Shown in pieces: positions 45,501-50,246 of a stretch of 50,246 nt of DNA. Position 1 is the stretch's first letter. Each line of letters begins with the position of its first letter. Below the pieces are notes generated by a model. That model did no database searches and was not told the DNA's origin. It saw only the letters and a program-made list of their open reading frames with translations. The position numbers and the translations under genes were made by a program. The stretch is taken from NCBI GenBank assembly GCA_009746045.1, contig RPFO01000786.1, positions 1 through 50,246 on the forward strand, written 5' to 3'. Origin of the DNA: Mesostigma viride (Eukaryota; Streptophyta; Mesostigmatophyceae; Mesostigmatales; Mesostigmataceae).

Positions 45501-47320
45501 ATGACAGGGTTAAACGTGCCCCAGAGCGAACTGGACTACCTACTGCGGGCCACGCCAAACATGAACCAGCAGAACCTAGAGTCCCTGGCCATCGACATGA
45601 TGCTAAAGAGTCTGCAGCAGCCCGCCCCCGCCGCCGCTCCGCTAGCTCAGGCGGCGTACGTGACCCCGCCCACACGAAAGCGAGGGCCCGGACGCCCGCC
45701 CGGGGCCAAAAACAAGCCCAAGGCGCCCTTGTGGGAGACCCCCTCCCCCGCCACGTGGGCGCAGAGCCCGTACGCCACGTCGCCCGCGCCCAGAAAGCCG
45801 AGGAAGCCGCGAACCGCGGCGCCCGACTGGGGCTGGGTGCCGCCGCCCACCGCCAGCTTCCTCCCCCCCAGCTGCCTCCCACCGCGTCCTACCCCCCTCT
45901 TTGGACCCCCCCCGCCGCGGCCCCGCCCCCTCTCCCACAATGGCCCGCTTCGGCCTTCTCCCCGCCGCAGTGGCCCGATCCGTCCGCGCCCAGTACCGCC
46001 CAATCGCTGGCCCAGCAACAACAGCGGCAGATCGAGGCGCTGTTCAACACCCCGGCCTTGTACACGGCCTCCAGCAAGTCCTCGCCGGACGCGGGCATCC
46101 CCCCGCAGGTGTACATGCGCGAGTGGACCAACGTGGACGCCGCCGCCCGGGCGGCCCAGCCCGCCACGACGCCCGTCGGCGAAATCCTGCGATCCATGCA
46201 CGCGGGGGAGAAGGTCGCCACGCCCTCCCTGATCGAAGCGCGCGTGGACTGCGCCTCGGGGGTGGCCAAGAGCCTGCCCCGGGACCGCGTGGTGGCGCTC
46301 GCCAAACGACTGTATCCCGACATCCCGGCGCAGTCCATCGAGACGGCCACCAAGGCGGACCTGTGCGCCATGGTCGCGGACGAGGCCATAGAGAGCATCA
46401 CCAAGGCCTTGTGCGCCTCGACCATGTACGGCGGCGTGGACTCCAAGACGCGTCTCGCGTCCATCGCGGCCTTCATGACCAGAGCGGAGTCGCCCGAGGC
46501 CTTCGCGGCCATGCCCAAGGAGGCCCTCTGCACCATGATATCGAACATGCTCAAACCGGAGCAGAGGGCGGCCGTCATGGAGAAGGCGGGCGCCTCGCCC
46601 TCCTCCATCCCGTGGAAGGACTGGGCATCCAATATCTTCGGGGCGGTGGGGGCCATGGGGGAGGGGCTGGGGTCCGTGGGGGCTCTGCAGCACTTGCCTA
46701 AATGGGCACAGGGGTTGGCGCTTGCCGGGGGGGTCTTGAACAAGGACGGGGAGGACAGGATGAAGTTCATCCAGGACAACGCGGGCCGATTCGCGTCTGT
46801 CGGAGGAAATGAGTTGGGCCTTTGGGACAGGACGAAGATCCAGGCAAACGACGCCGTGAACAGGGGCTCGGAATCGTTCCTGGGCAAGGCGGCAGGCACG
46901 GTCGCGGGGGCGGTGGGAAACGTTGCCGGTGCCGCTGCTCAGGTAGCTGCCCCTATCGTGGCCCTCGGAACGGGTGCCGGCGTCCCTGCCACCGTCATGG
47001 CTGGTCTACAAGGCCTTGGAAGCCTGGCGAATTGGTGGCACCGGGGGAAGCAGTTCAAGGCGGGAGAGGCGCCGTCGGCGTGCGACCGGGCGTACTCGTG
47101 CTGCGTGGACGCCATGGACGCCTGCCACAACGCACGGATGCAGAAGCTGGAGGCCTTCCTGAAGAAAAACAGGTCGCGGGTGTACACCTCCAAGGCCCCC
47201 TCCGGCGACCACGCCCTCCATCAGGATATGCTCTCCGTCTCCAGGCCCGTGTGTCGGCGCGGCGTGTGCTCCGTGCGCCTGGAGGCGGGCGGCGGGGACT
47301 ACTACACGCTGTGTGGTTAA
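45501..47320 (+). CDS. AT-hook and Gly/Ala-rich probable structural protein, one frame change
   Basis: About 605 residues starting MTGLNVPQSELDYLLRA. The N-terminal third has an AT-hook-like motif (KRGPGRPPGAKNKPKAP, residues about 59-75) and long Pro-rich runs (PPTASFLPPS, near 45870), where a C7 run changes the frame. Then comes a helical part (ASYPPLWTPPAAAPPPLP, SSKSSPDAGIPPQVY, VVALAKRLYPDIPAQSIETA), then a Gly/Ala-rich hydrophobic stretch (about 46,900-47,040, GTVAGAVGNVAGAAAQVA) and a Cys-rich end (CCVDAMDACHNARM). The last third resembles the C-termini of the LysM protein and 16221-17821. DNA or virion binding is inferred. Sits right downstream of TATAATA (45490-45496). Confidence 0.7.
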
Positions 47321-47347
47321 ATCGCGCGCTTTATTTCCGCTGCCCAT

Positions 47348-47892
47348 GTGCAAAGGTGGATGGAGTCCTCCCCGCGCCCCCTCACGCTCATGTGCTCCGA
47401 ATGCAACATCGAGAAGCCTCGCGGGGGGTACAACAGCCGCAACTGGAGGCTCCTGGGCCCCTGCCAGCTCTGCCACCGTGCCGCCCGCGTCAGAGACCGG
47501 TCCACGGTCGAGGGATACTTCCGCTTCCACCTGGACAGGCTCGCCCATTCTCCGAAGGGCGCGTCCGTCCAGCTCACCGTCCAGGATCTTGTGAAGATGT
47601 GGGAAGATCACAAGGGCCTGTGCGCGCTGACCGGGAGGCCCATGACGCACGAGTACAACCCGACGGGGGGAGGTACCCCGATTCGGCGACGGTGGATCTG
47701 ATCGACTCAAACGACAGTTACCGCGCGGACAACGTACGGCTGGTCTGCTTCCAGGTCCACAGGATGAAGGGGGAGCTGCCGCTCTCCGATTTCGTAACCG
47801 TCTGCAGGAGTGTCGCAACCGCCGCCGGGCAGTTAGCGACGGCGAGCGCGGCGTCCCCCCCGCTCCGTGAGAGGTGGTCGGACATGGTATAA
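47348..47892 (+). CDS. HNH endonuclease-like protein, one frame change
   Basis: About 180 residues starting MQRWMESSPRPLTLMCSECN (ATG 47348). A first zinc-binding part (CSECNIEKPRGGY, CQLCH) is followed by a segment typical of viral HNH nucleases: LVKMWEDHKGLCALTGRPMTHE, then, after a frame change near 47672-47680, VDLIDSNDSYRADNVRLVC and HRMKGELP. HNH enzymes cut DNA with a metal in a beta-beta-alpha fold. In giant viruses they often sit within or near mobile elements. The second His/Asn of the motif are not certain. Confidence 0.7.
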
Positions 47893-48005
47893 GTTCCCGA
47901 GCCCCCCGGTTCGGGCAGGTTCTCACCACCCCCGCTGATCACCAGCGCCGCCTCTGTTGAGCGCCAAACGTCCGCAGCGTCCGCACTCCCTAGCGAATTC
48001 CAGTC

Positions 48006-48716
48006 ATGACGTCCACCATCGTCCTGTTCGAGGATTTCGACCCCTCCAAGATCGTATACCGGGACCCCAAGCGCACGGCCTCGGGAGGGCTGTCCGTGTA
48101 CGTGAACTACATGAAGGATGGGAAGGAGGTGCCCATCCGCATCCAGACCCCGAGGATGCGCGCCCCGTTCGGGATAAGCCACTTCGAGGCCAAGACACCA
48201 GGCACCACCGCCCCGCCCAAGTACACGCTGGACCTGAGCATGGATGGGCACTACGACCCCGCCAGCGACACGGGCATTTTTTACAAGAAGTGGGTGGACT
48301 TCGACGACCTGAACAAGGACACGTCCGTCGAGAAGAGCACCGCCTGGTTTGGCAAGAAACTGAGCCGCGAGTTCGTGGACGAGCTCTACACCTCCGCCAT
48401 CAAGCCCTCCAAGAAGGAGCAGTACCCGCCAACCTTCAAGTGCTCGGTCCCCTTCCGCAACAACAAGTTCGATTGCCAGTTCTTCGACGAGGACAAGAAG
48501 CCCGTCACCGGGTTCGAGCTGGAGAAGGGAATGGAGGTGCAGACCATCGTGGAGATATCGCGCCTGTGGTTCATGGGCAAGAAGTTCGGGTGCACGCCCG
48601 TCTTGAAGCTGGTGCAGTTTTTCCCCAGCAACAGGATGCCGCTAGGGTACTCCTTCATCGAGAAGGGCAGTGACGAGGAGATGTCCAACAACTCCGACGA
48701 GGAGCCCTCAAACTGA
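48006..48716 (+). CDS. Conserved Nucleocytoviricota protein (DUF5871-like)
   Basis: 236 residues starting MTSTIVLFEDFDPSKIVYRD. Strand-rich with YPPTFKCSVPF, WFMGKKFGCTPVLKLVQF and an acidic tail (SDEEMSNNSDEEPSN). It resembles a family shared by phycodnaviruses, mimiviruses and marseilleviruses. I recall it as DUF5871 but cannot confirm; function unknown. Intact; upstream of two more small genes on the same strand. Confidence 0.7.
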   Translation: MTSTIVLFEDFDPSKIVYRDPKRTASGGLSVYVNYMKDGKEVPIRIQTPRMRAPFGISHFEAKTPGTTAPPKYTLDLSMDGHYDPASDTGIFYKKWVDFDDLNKDTSVEKSTAWFGKKLSREFVDELYTSAIKPSKKEQYPPTFKCSVPFRNNKFDCQFFDEDKKPVTGFELEKGMEVQTIVEISRLWFMGKKFGCTPVLKLVQFFPSNRMPLGYSFIEKGSDEEMSNNSDEEPSN

Positions 48717-48818
48717 GTGACTTTTGACCTGTAAACTATTCCTCTTACCGATTCAATAAACTCTAATGCACGCGAATTGCGAATCCTACAATGAGTACCC
48801 AACGCAAATTAAATCGTA

Positions 48819-49073
48819 ATGTTTAATTATCGAACCACATCCATGGCGCACAAGGGGACGATGAACGATCCCATAGATTTGTCGTTAGACGACGAGGACA
48901 TAGAAATCATAGCGGGGTGGCCGGCTGGCAAGTACCCCACGCGCGCCCCTCGAAGTGTGCAGAACAGCTCGGCGAGGTTGGCGGGCGAGAAGGGCGTGGA
49001 TGCCCTCAGGGCCAGCACGCTACAGCTAGTGGACGCGTTGGAGCGGGAAATCGACGCAGACCCGCATAAATAA
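48819..49073 (+). CDS. Small acidic protein
   Basis: 84 residues from MFNYRTTSMAHKGTM, or 76 if the second Met (48843) is the start. Contains the acidic LSLDDEDIEII and a helical C-terminus. Not recognised. Confidence 0.55.
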   Translation: MFNYRTTSMAHKGTMNDPIDLSLDDEDIEIIAGWPAGKYPTRAPRSVQNSSARLAGEKGVDALRASTLQLVDALEREIDADPHK

Positions 49074-49102
49074 TCTCTGATGCATCTAGTATATCATCGA
49101 CC

Positions 49103-49750
49103 ATGTCTTCCGGATACTGCAATGCCATCGTGGACAGCAGCGAGGAGTACGTGGGCGTCCTGTCCCGCCCGGAGGTGTTCGACGGCATTTGCGGCGACGA
49201 GGCCTTCCAGAGCCTGCAGTCGGCCCTGAACGGCAACCTGGGCACGGCCTCCAGCATCATCCCCGCAAGCCAGTACGACCTCAAGTTCGGCATGGACACC
49301 CGCCAGAGGGAGTACCTCCTCAACCACGGCAGCACGTTCGAGGACCAGCTGGCCTTCGGCTCAGAGCGCCTGCCGGCCCCCGCGGACGTGGTCGGCGCCA
49401 CCCTCGACGACTACAAGGTCGGCGTGGGCTACATCACCAGCAACAGCAAGGATTTCCCCGTATCGGACATCCAGACGCTGCGGCCGTACATCCCGGCGCC
49501 GGTGAGCACCGACAACTGGGGCTCCATCGGGGTGGCCACCACGGGGGCCTTCGGCCAGCTCGTCACCAACAACACCACGCTGCTGGACCCGCGATTCTAC
49601 TGGGTGTCCTCGGAGCCTACCGGGAACAGCATCTTCGGCTTCCCTGAGGTGGCGGACACCGCGGCGTTCGGCGTGTGGGGAGAGTCGGCAGCCCCGCAGT
49701 TGCAGAACATCTGGGGCGCACCCGGTGTCGTGTCCGTGGGCGGGCTGTAG
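49103..49750 (+). CDS. Unknown 215-residue protein, possibly structural
   Basis: Starts MSSGYCNAIVDSSEEYVGVL. Ser/Thr/Gly/Asn-rich with regularly spaced aromatic residues and no charge clusters (e.g. FGMDTRQREYLLNHGSTF, VATTGAFGQLVTNN). Looks like a compact, possibly beta-rich, virion-type protein. No family recognised. Intact. Its upstream region has TATATCATCGACC. Confidence 0.65.
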   Translation: MSSGYCNAIVDSSEEYVGVLSRPEVFDGICGDEAFQSLQSALNGNLGTASSIIPASQYDLKFGMDTRQREYLLNHGSTFEDQLAFGSERLPAPADVVGATLDDYKVGVGYITSNSKDFPVSDIQTLRPYIPAPVSTDNWGSIGVATTGAFGQLVTNNTTLLDPRFYWVSSEPTGNSIFGFPEVADTAAFGVWGESAAPQLQNIWGAPGVVSVGGL

Positions 49751-49807
49751 AGTGCGTTCCCGGGAGGAACATTTTGTGTCTCATATTGCAACGACGGTCC
49801 CCTGCAA

Positions 49808-50246
49808 ATGAACGGCCACGACGCGGAACAGTGGAGGGCGGACATGAGGAGCATGACCAGCGAGTACATCGAGATCGACAACGCCATCAAGGCCGCCTCC
49901 AAGGAGATGCTGCCCCTGAGGAAGCGCAAGAAGGCCCTGCAGCAAGACATACTGACGGGCATGGTGGGCGCGGGGGTGGACGCATGCAACATCTCCGGCA
50001 CCGCCGACCGACTGGTCGTGAAGAACCACAAGAAGAAGAGGGCGCTCAAGGTGGAGGACTACCACGACCGGCTCCTGCGCTTCTTCGAGGGGGACCGTGA
50101 CAAGGTGCAGGGGTGTCTCAAGGTGCTGTTCGAGCCCGTCTACCTGGAGGACGTGGTGCTCCGTAGGGTGAAGAAGAGGCAGAGCCGCAAATCCAAGAAG
50201 GAGCAGCACGCGCAGGAGATGGAGGAAGAGGCGGCGGCCATGGACG
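49808..50246 (+). CDS. Conserved viral protein, truncated by the window edge
   Basis: At least 146 residues starting MNGHDAEQWRADMRSMTSEY with no stop before the end. A helical, lysine-rich front (ASKEMLPLRKRKKALQQDIL), then VDACNISGTADRLVVKNH, then LKVEDYHDRLLRFFEGD. The pattern (K/R-rich helix, then a D-A-C-N-I-S-G-T-type motif) recalls a family of small proteins common in large DNA viruses of this phylum (DUF5760-like, from memory). Function unknown. Confidence 0.65.
   Translation, partial: MNGHDAEQWRADMRSMTSEYIEIDNAIKAASKEMLPLRKRKKALQQDILTGMVGAGVDACNISGTADRLVVKNHKKKRALKVEDYHDRLLRFFEGDRDKVQGCLKVLFEPVYLEDVVLRRVKKRQSRKSKKEQHAQEMEEEAAAMD

Overview
The window is a GC-rich, densely packed segment of a large double-stranded DNA virus of the phylum Nucleocytoviricota (a 'giant virus'). 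It carries either a free viral genome or one integrated in a eukaryotic (probably algal or protist) chromosome. The diagnosis rests on hallmark genes seen directly: three double jelly-roll major capsid proteins (MCPs) in a cluster, late transcription factors of the VLTF3 and VLTF2 types, a PCNA sliding clamp, a family of BRO/KilA-N-like paralogues, and several small conserved virus genes. The MCP N-termini (aromatic-K-x-x-Y-x-RHTNF) are of the mimivirus/phycodnavirus type. I cannot place the virus below class level.

Layout. 1-2.2 kb: decayed DNA, with a Rieske-type oxygenase remnant and BRO-like pseudogene pieces. 2.2-8.8 kb: three MCP genes and a LysM protein. 8.8-10.8 kb: small genes around PCNA. 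10.8-12.8 kb: two paralogues sharing an N-terminal domain, one with a PD-(D/E)XK-like tail. 12.8-16.2 kb: VLTF3, small genes and a KilA-N protein. 16.2-20.2 kb: two large repeat-rich, probably structural proteins. 20.2-23.3 kb: a C5 cytosine DNA methyltransferase and three further genes. 23.4-32.1 kb: a BRO-like gene split at its second or third codon by a complete, very young copia-type LTR retrotransposon with a 5-bp target duplication. 32.3-34.6 kb: a zinc-motif protein, a truncated KilA-N gene and a small gene. 33.95-37.5 kb: almost geneless, built of three tandem arrays (42, 160 and 79 bp) and an 815-bp foldback. 37.5-43.3 kb: unknown genes, a NifS/IscS-type cysteine desulfurase, an OTU cysteine protease and another BRO-like gene. 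43.5-50.2 kb: VLTF2, an AT-hook structural-type protein, an HNH nuclease-like gene and conserved virus genes, the last running off the window.

How it fits together. Most genes look late or virion-related (capsid, LysM, Gly/Ala-rich and sequon-rich proteins, late transcription factors). PCNA and the methyltransferase act on DNA. The OTU protease and the cysteine desulfurase probably act on the host cell. The BRO/KilA-N paralogues look like a family that is still duplicating, decaying and swapping C-terminal domains.

A technical point governs how the annotation should be read. At least 14 otherwise well-conserved genes are interrupted by single frame changes, mostly in C or G runs. Because these hit core genes with no other sign of decay, I read most of them as sequencing/assembly indels. 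The Rieske and first BRO-like regions, with several lesions each, look truly dead. No tRNA, rRNA or CRISPR array was seen.
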